From contig JACQEV010000160.1 of NCBI GenBank assembly GCA_016200385.1, forward strand, positions 1-7,631: DNA of 7,631 bases, written 5' to 3'. The notes below the pieces were generated by a model. It saw only the letters and a list, made by a program, of their open reading frames with translations, made no database searches and had not been told where the DNA came from. Numbering within the stretch: position 1 is the first letter of the stretch; each line of letters starts with the position of its first letter. This DNA is from Candidatus Methylomirabilota bacterium. GTDB taxonomy: Bacteria; Methylomirabilota; Methylomirabilia; Methylomirabilales; Methylomirabilaceae. Both the position numbers and the translations under genes were made by a program. This document shows positions 1-5,950 of this stretch, piece by piece.

Positions 1-305
1 GGATGAACCTCGTCGCGAAGGAGTTCGTCTGCGCGCGATCGGATGAACAGGGCGTTCTGATCCTGAGTCGATTTACGGGGGCCGCAGGCGAGCTCCGGGA
101 CGCGCTTATTGTCAACCCCTACGACATCGAAGAACTCGCGGATGCGATCCGCTCGGCCCTGGAGATGAGCCCCGAGGAGCAAGGCATCCGCATGCGGAGG
201 ATGCGCGACATCCTCAGGGATCGTAACATCTATCGTTGGGCCGGCGATTTGATTACAGCCCTCGTTCAGGTTCGCATCGAGGGTCTCCCGGTCCAGAAGG
301 CCTGA
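1..305 (+). CDS. otsA: Trehalose-6-phosphate synthase, C-terminal end (5' partial)
   Basis: This is the tail of a GT20 glycosyltransferase (OtsA), which transfers glucose from UDP-glucose to glucose-6-phosphate in the cytoplasm to make trehalose-6-phosphate. The visible 100 residues carry the family's C-terminal signatures: MNLVAKEFV right at the window edge, LSRFTGAAGEL (around residues 21-31), then ALIVNPYD, and a final amphipathic stretch ending in a WAGDL motif. In the family MNLVAKE is preceded by Asp-Gly. Bases 1-2 (gg) are compatible with that Gly codon, so the ATG at 3 is internal and the gene continues upstream of the window. The MNLVAKE acidic residue belongs to the UDP-sugar binding site. 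The stop at 303-305 lies 13 bases before otsB, which supports a bicistronic otsAB unit. The kind of enzyme is clear; UDP-glucose rather than ADP- or GDP-glucose as donor is assumed from the family. Confidence 0.93.
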   Translation, partial: MNLVAKEFVCARSDEQGVLILSRFTGAAGELRDALIVNPYDIEELADAIRSALEMSPEEQGIRMRRMRDILRDRNIYRWAGDLITALVQVRIEGLPVQKA

Positions 306-318
306 TATCACGCGCGCG

Positions 319-1101
319 ATGCAATGGCTTTGGTCCCGATGGCCGCAAGTAGAGGAACGGATACGTAAGAGCCGGCACACCCTGCTCCTCCTGGATTTCG
401 ACGGTACACTCGCACGTATTGTTCCACTGCCGAAGCAGGTCGCCCTTCCGCCTTCCACGAAGTCGGCGCTTCGCCGTCTCTCTCGCAGCTCCGCAGTGAG
501 CGTCGCCCTGATCAGCGGCCGGCGGCTGACGGAGCTGAAACGACTGGTTGGATTGCGGAACGCGATCTACATCGGCAATCACGGGCTGGAGATCATGTTC
601 AAGGGGGTGCGAATGCCCGTTGTGGTGCCAAGGTCTTCTCATGAGGCACTCACGCGTCTTCGGCCTCGACTTGCCGGTTTCACCGCAGACGTCCCCGGCG
701 CGCGCATCGAAGATAAGGGGATCTCGCTCAGCCTGCACTATCGACTCGTGCGTGGGACCTCTGTGGCTCGTCTCAAAGCGGCGTTTCGGGGAGAAGTATC
801 CCCCTTTGTCCGGTCCGGGGTACTCACCGTTCTGAATGGAAAGAGGGTCCTTGAAGTTCGTCCCGGCGTCAACTGGACAAAGGGCCACGCCGCGCTGTGG
901 CTGCTGAAGCGGATGCGGCGAAGGTCGCTCCTGCCGATCTATATCGGTGACGACAGGACGGACGAGGATGCCTTTGGCATGTTGAAAGCGGGCATCACGA
1001 TCAGGGTGGGCTTCCACTCTCGATCGAAGGCGGAATTCTTCGTGAGAGGGACCATGGAGGTCCTCTCGCTTCTTCAATGGTTGGCGGCCACCTACGCCTG
1101 A
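319..1101 (+). CDS. otsB: Trehalose-6-phosphate phosphatase (HAD family)
   Basis: This 260-residue enzyme dephosphorylates trehalose-6-phosphate to trehalose, completing the OtsAB pathway. All HAD motifs are visible. Motif I is DFDGTL at residues 26-31 (nucleophile D26, acid/base D28) after a hydrophobic beta-strand. Motif II is the ISGR Ser at 66. A GNHGLEI loop at 86-92 is typical of trehalose phosphatases. The motif III Lys is probably K188 in the NWTKGHA segment. Motif IV is GDDRTDEDAF at 210-219, with the Mg-binding aspartates. Length is normal for a stand-alone bacterial OtsB. The ATG at 319 is the only plausible start upstream of motif I. No strong Shine-Dalgarno is seen at normal distance (AGAAGG at 295-300 is about 18 bases away), so translation may be coupled to otsA, whose stop is 13 bases upstream. 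The order otsA-otsB and the close spacing support the assignment. Confidence 0.95.
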   Translation: MQWLWSRWPQVEERIRKSRHTLLLLDFDGTLARIVPLPKQVALPPSTKSALRRLSRSSAVSVALISGRRLTELKRLVGLRNAIYIGNHGLEIMFKGVRMPVVVPRSSHEALTRLRPRLAGFTADVPGARIEDKGISLSLHYRLVRGTSVARLKAAFRGEVSPFVRSGVLTVLNGKRVLEVRPGVNWTKGHAALWLLKRMRRRSLLPIYIGDDRTDEDAFGMLKAGITIRVGFHSRSKAEFFVRGTMEVLSLLQWLAATYA

Positions 1102-1347
1102 AACCGGTTCTCGTAGCCGTCACCTCGCTCGTGTTGTAAGAGCCCCTAACGGTTCCCATGCTACCTGCCCCATTCCGCTGACGTCCACCGGCCGGGAGAC
1201 CGCTTCGTTCTCGCTGGCAGCGAGCTCGCCTATGCCGACTTCGTGCAGGCGCACCGCGGGCTCACTGCACAGGGCGCGGATTGACCCGGTGCCGCAGCCC
1301 CGCTTGGCTCCAGGGCCGTCGTCTTGCCTTGAGATGGACCTTGTGGC
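1102..1347. other. Non-coding or relic spacer after otsB
   Basis: No intact gene, RNA gene or clear terminator is seen between otsB and the sensor remnant. One frame stays open from just after a TAA near 1150 to a TGA at 1282-1284 and reads as protein-like (it includes GDRFVLAGSELAYADF), but it has no start codon or ribosome-binding site, and I recognise no family. It may be a decayed gene end or chance. No hairpin followed by a T-run was found, so how otsAB transcription ends is not visible. Confidence 0.35.
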
Positions 1348-1755
1348 ATGATGGACGGGTCTCGGAGCCGCTGGGGAATCCGGGGGAATCTGATCGCGTC
1401 GATGATGGCGACGTTGATCCCATTACTGGCCCTGAGTCTCTTCCGATCGTACCGCGAACTCCAGTCGGAGCAGAGCAAGATCCGGCTCGAAACCCTTCGC
1501 TTCGTCAACTCCGGCGCCACGGTCGACAACGAGTTCGTCACCACCACCGAGCTGGCGCTGATGACCCTTGCCGAGGCCCCCTCGGTCAAGGCCAAGGATC
1601 GAAGGCGGCTCGATCCCCTGGTCAAGAGACTTCAGCCGAAGTTCCTCTACCTCATGAACTTGGTCGTTGTAGACGAGCGCGGGAACCTGTTCGCCGCAGC
1701 CATCGGAGCCCAACCGAGACAGCGGCTCTCCTTCGCCCCGCCTCTGCCGCTATAA
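1348..1755 (+). pseudogene. Truncated membrane sensor protein (N-terminal stump of a Cache-type sensor kinase or GGDEF protein)
   Basis: The 135-residue frame begins like the N terminus of a transmembrane signal-transduction protein. It has a short basic cytoplasmic start, a hydrophobic helix at about residues 17-33 (ASMMATLIPLLALSLF), then a periplasmic helix rich in Glu/Gln/Arg and a segment resembling the first part of a Cache sensor domain (about 40-120, including FLYLMNLVVVDERGNLFAA). In intact relatives this continues into the rest of the Cache domain, a second membrane helix and a kinase or cyclase output module. Here the similarity stops at about 1730, and after a short proline-rich tail the frame ends at 1755. 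I could not find the continuation in any frame downstream. It therefore looks like a deletion remnant, not a complete gene. The ATG-ATG start at 1348 has no good ribosome-binding site. Assignment to the sensor class is by pattern, not alignment; a genuinely short membrane protein is the alternative. Confidence 0.6.
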
Positions 1756-1775
1756 TGCCCCCGTGACGCGCTGGC

Positions 1776-1790
1776 TGCCTCCAGGAGGCA
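1776..1790. repeat. Perfect 15-base palindrome (7-base arms, central A)
   Basis: The sequence TGCCTCCAGGAGGCA is a perfect inverted repeat around A1783. It lies about 20 bases downstream of the TATAAT at 1751-1756. It could be a repressor operator or a small transcript hairpin. No T-run follows, so it is not a classical intrinsic terminator. The palindrome is certain; its role is unknown. Confidence 0.5.
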
Positions 1791-1809
1791 CGATCACTTC
1801 CACACCCGA

Positions 1810-1819
1810 GGGGGGGGGG
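1810..1819. repeat. Homopolymer run of ten G
   Basis: Ten consecutive G occur in the non-coding region between the sensor stump and the next promoter. Such tracts slip during replication and are frequent sequencing-error sites. It is not inside a recognised gene, so any effect would be on regulation or on the reliability of the local sequence. Confidence 0.8.
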
Positions 1820-1973
1820 CGTCCTCACCGCTTTCAACACAGTGCCGTACTCCGCCTTTCCACTCCTCCTTCAGTTGCGTGGGGGTTGCGTTTCCGTGCA
1901 GTGATGTGCTATGGTTTGCCAACCGCATCCCCGTAAATCCTCGCCACTTGCGTGCTCCCAAGCTAGAAACGCC

Positions 1974-2003
1974 TTGACAGTTTTTAGCGGGAAGACCTAT
2001 ACT
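1974..2003 (+). promoter_or_regulatory. Sigma70-type promoter of the NDP-sugar operon
   Basis: TTGACA (1974-1979, perfect -35) and TATACT (1998-2003, five of six to the -10 consensus) are separated by 18 bases, inside a locally AT-richer patch (TTTTTAG) of otherwise GC-rich DNA. Transcription would begin near 2009-2010, leaving a leader of about 148 nt before the GTG start at 2158. It is upstream of the pyrophosphorylase gene and in the right orientation, and the next genes follow without gaps, so it probably serves the two pyrophosphorylase-mutase frames and the downstream mutase together. Confidence 0.75.
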
Positions 2004-2034
2004 CCTGCGACAAGAAGCACGCCCGTAAGCGGAC

Positions 2035-2118
2035 CGGCTGGCGCTGCCGACCCAATCGTAGACTGGCGGATACCTCGCCAAGCCTACAAGCGAGCCGCAT
2101 TTCCTCTGCGATGGGCTC
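2035..2118 (+). promoter_or_regulatory. Possible structured leader RNA with three hairpins
   Basis: The predicted leader contains three successive short stem-loops, each with a 7-nt loop. The first is CGGC/GCCG (2035-2038 with 2046-2049). The second is TGGCG/CGCCA (2064-2068 with 2076-2080). The third is GAGC/GCTC (2092-2095 with 2115-2118), which encloses CGCA/TGCG (2096-2099 with 2107-2110). I do not recognise a known riboswitch consensus. In GC-rich DNA such stems arise by chance fairly often, so this is a candidate regulatory leader only. Confidence 0.3.
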
Positions 2119-2157
2119 AGGCGCGAGTCGAGTGACCGCATGCCTGGAGGAACACCG

Positions 2158-3306
2158 GTGAAGGCGGTCATCATGGCAGGGGGGTTCGGGACTCGGCTGC
2201 GCCCCCTCACCAACAGCGTCCCCAAGCCCATGATCCCCATGGCCAACAAGCCGATGATGGAGCACATCGTCGCCTTGCTCAAGGACCACAGGTTCCAAGA
2301 TCTCGTCACCCTCCTGTACTTCCAGCCTGAGATTATCGAACGCTACTTCGGCGATGGCAGCGAATTCGACGTGAAGATGGCCTACGTGACCGCCACCGAA
2401 GACTACGGCACCGCGGGGGCGGTCAAGAACGCCGAGTCCTTCCTGGATGACACCGTCCTGATCATCAGTGGGGATGTCCTGACCGATTTCGATCTCGCGG
2501 CGGCGGTGCAATTCCACAAGGATCGAGGCGCCCTTGCCACGATCGTCCTGGCCAGGGTCGAGAACCCGCTTCAGTATGGCGTGGTCATCACGGCAGAGGA
2601 CGGCCGCATCACGCATTTCCTGGAGAAGCCGAGCTGGAGCCAGGTCTTCAGCGACACTGTCAACAGCGGGATCTACATCCTTGAGCCCGAGGCGCTGCAT
2701 CTGGTCCCGCCCGGGAAGGAGCATGATTTCAGCCGCGACCTCTTTCCGGCGCTGCTGAAGGAGGGTCGGGCGCCGTTCGGCTATGTGGCCACGGGGTATT
2801 GGCGAGACGTGGGCGACCTGATCGAATACCGCCTTGCTCATCAGGACCTTCTCGCCGGCGTGGTCAAGATCACACTGCCCGGAAAACTGGTGGAGGGCCT
2901 TGACAAGTCGATCTGGCTCGGCGATGGAAGCCGCATCGATTTCACGGCCGCGCTGAAGGGGGGCGTGCTGATTGGCAGGAACACACGCGTCGGGCCGAAC
3001 GCTCACATCACCCGCAGCACCATCGGGTCGGCGATGAGTGCAAGGTTGGGGAGGGATCAGTGGTCAAGGCCGATGTCAAGGTCTGGCCACACAAGATGGT
3101 GGAGGATGGTGCCATCCTCTCCACAAGTCTGGTCTGGGGTCAGAAGTGGTCCCGGTCCCTTTTCGGCGCGTATGGAATCACGGGTTTGGCGAATCTCGAG
3201 ATCTCCCCCGAGTTTGCGGCGAAGCTGGGGGCTTGCTTCGGGGCGACCCTCCGAATGGGGGCGATTGTCCGCACCAGCCGCGATAATCACAAGACGTCTC
3301 ACATGA
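2158..3306 (+). CDS. Sugar-1-phosphate nucleotidyltransferase (N-terminal part of a split pyrophosphorylase/mutase-like protein)
   Basis: This module charges a hexose-1-phosphate with a nucleotide (GDP-mannose or NDP-glucose pyrophosphorylase type). From the GTG at 2158 the protein begins MKAVIMAGGFGTRLRPLT. The nucleotide-binding signature is at residues 8-18 and VPKPM at 21-25. GDVLTDFD (105-112) carries the metal-binding Asp, followed by FLEKPS (around 154-159), NSGIYI (169-174) and GYWRDVG (213-219). Hexapeptide beta-helix repeats start near 260. The 2158 start is chosen over the ATG at 2140 because GGAGGA (2146-2151) sits 6 bases upstream and the family begins exactly there. After about residue 289 (base 3024) the frame is lost: the last 90 or so residues, to the stop at 3306, are Arg/Ser-rich out-of-frame translation. 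The real continuation lies in the frame that becomes 3060-4529. GDP-mannose versus glucose specificity is not readable from the motifs. Confidence 0.85.
   Translation: MKAVIMAGGFGTRLRPLTNSVPKPMIPMANKPMMEHIVALLKDHRFQDLVTLLYFQPEIIERYFGDGSEFDVKMAYVTATEDYGTAGAVKNAESFLDDTVLIISGDVLTDFDLAAAVQFHKDRGALATIVLARVENPLQYGVVITAEDGRITHFLEKPSWSQVFSDTVNSGIYILEPEALHLVPPGKEHDFSRDLFPALLKEGRAPFGYVATGYWRDVGDLIEYRLAHQDLLAGVVKITLPGKLVEGLDKSIWLGDGSRIDFTAALKGGVLIGRNTRVGPNAHITRSTIGSAMSARLGRDQWSRPMSRSGHTRWWRMVPSSPQVWSGVRSGPGPFSARMESRVWRISRSPPSLRRSWGLASGRPSEWGRLSAPAAIITRRLT
3022..3032 (+). other. Frameshift site splitting the pyrophosphorylase/mutase-like gene
   Basis: Codons up to ATC at 3022-3024 belong to the first frame. 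From about 3027 the beta-helix continues in another frame, where 3027-3059 read VGDECKVGEGS, directly joining the protein starting at 3060. A net gain of 2 (mod 3) or loss of 1 base is required. The near-repeat TCGGG TCGGC at 3023-3032 and the GGG run suggest a short duplication or homopolymer error. No canonical slippery heptamer for programmed -1 frameshifting is present. Confidence 0.85.
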
Positions 3307-4529
3307 TCAAGCGCGCGATTATCTCTGGTCTCCTCTCGGCGGGCCTGGACGTCCATGATTTTCGTGTCTGCCCCATCCCGGTAGTCCGGTACCAGATGGG
3401 CTCGCACGGCGCGATGGGTGGGGTCCACGTCCGAAAGTCCCCGTATGATCCGGACCTGATCGACATCAAATTCTTTGACGAGCGCGGCATGGAGATCTCC
3501 TCCAGTCGGGAAAAGAGCATCGAGCGGCTCTTCTTTCGAGAGGATTTCCGCCGCGCCAAGGTCGAGGAGATCGGTCGCCTCTCCCTCCCCGTCTACGACG
3601 TGGAGTTTTACAAGCATGGGATGTCGAGCTTTATCGATCGGGACGTGATCCGCCAGCGCAGCCTCCGGATTGTCATCGACTACGCGTATGGGTCTTCGTC
3701 GATGATCTTTCCTCAGATCCTGGGCGACCTAGGGTGTGAGGTGATCGCCCTGAACGCGTACATGGACGAGACCAAGATTACCAAGAGCGGGGAGGAGTTC
3801 CAGCGCTCGCTGCGGCAACTCTCGGAGATCGTGAGGAGCTTGGGGGCCGATTTGGGGATCATGCTCGACACCGGGGCAGAGAAAATCTTCCTGGTGGATG
3901 ACAGGGGCGACCTGCTGACAGACGACATGGCGCTTGCGCTCGTAGCTTTCCTGGTGATGCGCACTCATTCTCCCGGGGTGATCGGTATTCCCATCTCCGC
4001 CAGCTCGGCTATTGAGGAGCTGGCCCACGACCACGGCTTTCAGGTCCTTCGGACGCAAACCGCTCCGCGCTCCTCTACCGAAGGGGCGATCAAGGAAGGC
4101 GTCCTCTTCGTGGGCGACGGTCTCGGTGGCTTCATCTTTCCCCGTTTCCAGCCGGCCTTTGACGGGATGCTCGCCACCCTCAAGCTCCTGGAAATGTTGG
4201 CGGCCCAGAATGTCCGGCTCCATGAGCTTATCCGGTTCATCCCCCAGCGTTTCACATGCCGCAAGCAGGTCCCATGCTCCTGGGAGCGGAAAGGCGGGAC
4301 AATGCGGGCGCTCATCGCCGCAACCGCTGAGGACCAAGTCGAGTTGCTGGACGGGGTCAAGGTGCATCTAGGGAGCGATTGGGTCATGCTCTATCCGGAT
4401 CAGGACCGCCCCTATTTCCACATCATCGCTGAGGCCCATACGCGGTCGAAGGCCGAGGCCCATGCGGCGCGCTATCAGGACGTGCTCGCGCAGTGCATGA
4501 AGCAACCCGGGGTGGAGGCGGTCGCGTGA
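3060..4529 (+). CDS. Phosphohexomutase-like domain with degenerate active site (C-terminal part of the split gene)
   Basis: This 489-residue frame finishes the beta-helix (about 1-30) and continues with WSRSLFG and a full-length alpha-D-phosphohexomutase fold. The four functional loops are eroded. Where TASHNP should be there is VRKSPYDP (124-131), keeping only the Ser (S127). The metal loop DGDADR is DTGAEK (270-275). The sugar loop GEESAG is replaced by GDGLGGF (352-358). The phosphate loop RPSGTEP is YPDQDRP (445-451). Fused pyrophosphorylase/mutase-like proteins of about 800 residues are known in cyanobacteria, actinobacteria and related groups, and I recall similar changes in some of them, so this half is probably regulatory or structural, not catalytic. 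The GTG at 3060 is simply the first start in the open frame; homology extends upstream to 3027, so it is unlikely to be a natural start. The stop overlaps the next gene by 4 bases (GTGA). Confidence 0.8.
   Translation: MVKADVKVWPHKMVEDGAILSTSLVWGQKWSRSLFGAYGITGLANLEISPEFAAKLGACFGATLRMGAIVRTSRDNHKTSHMIKRAIISGLLSAGLDVHDFRVCPIPVVRYQMGSHGAMGGVHVRKSPYDPDLIDIKFFDERGMEISSSREKSIERLFFREDFRRAKVEEIGRLSLPVYDVEFYKHGMSSFIDRDVIRQRSLRIVIDYAYGSSSMIFPQILGDLGCEVIALNAYMDETKITKSGEEFQRSLRQLSEIVRSLGADLGIMLDTGAEKIFLVDDRGDLLTDDMALALVAFLVMRTHSPGVIGIPISASSAIEELAHDHGFQVLRTQTAPRSSTEGAIKEGVLFVGDGLGGFIFPRFQPAFDGMLATLKLLEMLAAQNVRLHELIRFIPQRFTCRKQVPCSWERKGGTMRALIAATAEDQVELLDGVKVHLGSDWVMLYPDQDRPYFHIIAEAHTRSKAEAHAARYQDVLAQCMKQPGVEAVA
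4514..4518 (+). promoter_or_regulatory. Ribosome-binding site deciding the mutase start
   Basis: GGAGG lies 7 bases before the GTG at 4526 and inside the last codons of the preceding frame. It favours the GTG over the ATG at 4493, which would add 11 Gly/Arg-rich residues not found in the family. The GTGA overlap suggests translational coupling. Confidence 0.75.
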
Positions 4530-5950
4530 AGCCGATCAGGTTCGGGACCTCCGGCTGGCGCGACATTATTGCCGACAACTTCACCTTCGCCAATGTCCGC
4601 CTGGTGACGCGGGCCATCGCCGAATATGTGTTGGCCGAGGGGGGACCCGAGCCGCGGGTTGTCGTCGGGTACGATACCCGCTTTCTCTCGGAAGATTTTG
4701 CAGCCGAGGCGGCGGCGGTTCTGGCGGCTCACGGCATCCAGACCTTTCTGTGTGACCGGGATGTGCCAACACCTGTGGTCGCCTATGAAGTGATCCGCCG
4801 CGGCGCCGCAGCCGGTCTCAACGTCACCGCCAGCCATAACCCGCCTGAATACAACGGACTGAAGTTCTCGGGCCCATTGGGCGGCCCGGTCCAGCCCGCG
4901 GTCACCGATCGAATCGAGGCCCGAGTGCTGGAACTGCTAGCGGAGCTGGAGGCTCCCTGCCCGCCACTAGAAGAACTGGAGGCCAAAGGGTTGGTGGTTC
5001 GCATCGACCCGCGGCCTGCATACCTGGCCCGACTGCGGGAGTTGGTGAATTTCAGTGAGATTGCTGCAGCGCGTTTGAAGGTGGCGGTCGATCTGCTTTA
5101 TGGAACGGCCCGGGGCTATCTGGACCAGCTCCTGCTCGAGGCCGGGTGTGAGGTGCACACCATGCACGGCTCACGAAATCCGGCTTTCGGGGGTCACGCG
5201 CCGGATCCCTCAGAGGAGAACCTTCAGGAGTTGGCGGCGGTCGTGCGGTCTGGCGGATTCCATCTCGGGCTGGCTGCGGACGGCGATGCCGATCGATACG
5301 GCATCCTCGATAGGGACGGCAGCTTCATCGAACCGAACTATATCCTGGCCCTCCTCCTTCAGCACCTGATCAAGACCCGCGACCGGCATGGAGGCGTGGC
5401 GCGATCGGTGGCCACAAGCCATCTACTCGATGCGGTGGCCAGGCACCAATCGGTCCCGGTGTATGAGACGAAGGTCGGCTTCAAGTATCTGGGCGACTAC
5501 ATCACCCAGGGAAAGGTCGTGCTGAGCGGCGAGGAGAGCGCTGGCCTGTCGATCGAGGGTCATGTGCCTGAAAAGGACGGAATCCTCGCCGTCCTGCTCG
5601 TAGTCGAGATGGTCGCCATGGCCGGGGGGCGGAGCGTGCAAAGCCTCTTGGAGGCACTCTATGCCGAGGTGGGAACCGTGATCCGCGCCCGCCGACTGAA
5701 CCTCCATCTGTCGCACGAGCAGCAAGAGCGCTTGGCGGGGCGTCTCAAGGACCTCCCTGCGCGAGTGGCCGGGCTGCGGGTGGTGGATGTCGTGACACTA
5801 GAAGGATCGAAGCTGCTTCTCGAAGGTGGCAGCTGGATCCTCGTGCGGCCCTCAGGTACAGAGCCGGTGGTGCGGCTGTATATCGACGCGCATTCCGAGG
5901 AGCAGATTGAAGAGTTGACGACAGCGGCGCGGAAGCTCCTGGGGATATAG
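4526..5950 (+). CDS. Phosphoglucomutase/phosphomannomutase (alpha-D-phosphohexomutase)
   Basis: This 474-residue cytoplasmic enzyme interconverts hexose-6-phosphate and hexose-1-phosphate through a phosphoserine, supplying the pyrophosphorylase encoded just upstream. All four active-site loops are intact: TASHNP at 101-106 (phosphoserine S103), the Mg loop DGDADR at 252-257, the sugar-recognition loop GEESAG at 335-340, and the phosphate loop RPSGTEP at 441-447. The N terminus, IRFGTSGWR (4-12), is also canonical. Length is typical of the 460-480 residue bacterial PMM/PGM group. The GEESAG form does not distinguish glucose from mannose with certainty, and many members accept both, so no gene symbol is given. 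It starts at the GTG overlapping the upstream stop by 4 bases, so it is very probably in the same operon as the pyrophosphorylase. Its intact loops contrast directly with the degenerate mutase domain of its neighbour. Confidence 0.95.
   Translation: MKPIRFGTSGWRDIIADNFTFANVRLVTRAIAEYVLAEGGPEPRVVVGYDTRFLSEDFAAEAAAVLAAHGIQTFLCDRDVPTPVVAYEVIRRGAAAGLNVTASHNPPEYNGLKFSGPLGGPVQPAVTDRIEARVLELLAELEAPCPPLEELEAKGLVVRIDPRPAYLARLRELVNFSEIAAARLKVAVDLLYGTARGYLDQLLLEAGCEVHTMHGSRNPAFGGHAPDPSEENLQELAAVVRSGGFHLGLAADGDADRYGILDRDGSFIEPNYILALLLQHLIKTRDRHGGVARSVATSHLLDAVARHQSVPVYETKVGFKYLGDYITQGKVVLSGEESAGLSIEGHVPEKDGILAVLLVVEMVAMAGGRSVQSLLEALYAEVGTVIRARRLNLHLSHEQQERLAGRLKDLPARVAGLRVVDVVTLEGSKLLLEGGSWILVRPSGTEPVVRLYIDAHSEEQIEELTTAARKLLGI

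Larger units (their letters stand above)
1756..1973. other. Gene-free spacer before the NDP-sugar operon promoter
   Basis: No protein-like frame follows the sensor stump. The stretch holds a perfect -10 type hexamer (TATAAT, 1751-1756, overlapping the stump's stop) without a recognisable -35, a 15-base palindrome (1776-1790), a run of ten G (1810-1819), and two copies of GTTGCGT 11 bases apart (1874-1880 and 1885-1891). None of these can be given a function from the sequence alone. Confidence 0.4.

Noticed and set aside
253..1077. Long open frame on the - strand opposite otsB (274 codons)
   Set aside because: It mirrors the codon structure of a clearly recognised + strand enzyme. Its translation is low-complexity and Arg/Pro/His-rich, and no family is recognisable.
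1886..1915. Second promoter-like pair (TTGCGT, 18 bases, TATGGT)
   Set aside because: Both hexamers are weak, and a much better promoter lies 90 bases downstream in the same orientation.
2035..2157. Known riboswitch (cyclic di-GMP, fluoride or other) in the leader
   Set aside because: The stems do not carry the conserved loop or tetraloop-receptor sequences of the classes I can recall.
1984..3006. Long open frame on the - strand opposite the pyrophosphorylase (340 codons)
   Set aside because: It is a typical antisense shadow in GC-rich DNA: the + strand carries a full set of nucleotidyltransferase motifs, and the - strand product has none.
3022..3030. Programmed -1 ribosomal frameshifting as an explanation of the split gene
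   Set aside because: The in-phase bases are C ATC GGG T, which is not an X XXY YYZ slippery heptamer, and re-pairing after a -1 slip would be poor. Mutation or sequence error is simpler.
4493..4525. ATG at 4493 as the start of the downstream mutase
   Set aside because: It adds a Gly/Arg-rich extension foreign to the family and lies deep in the preceding gene; the GTG at 4526 has GGAGG at 7 bases and the canonical N terminus.
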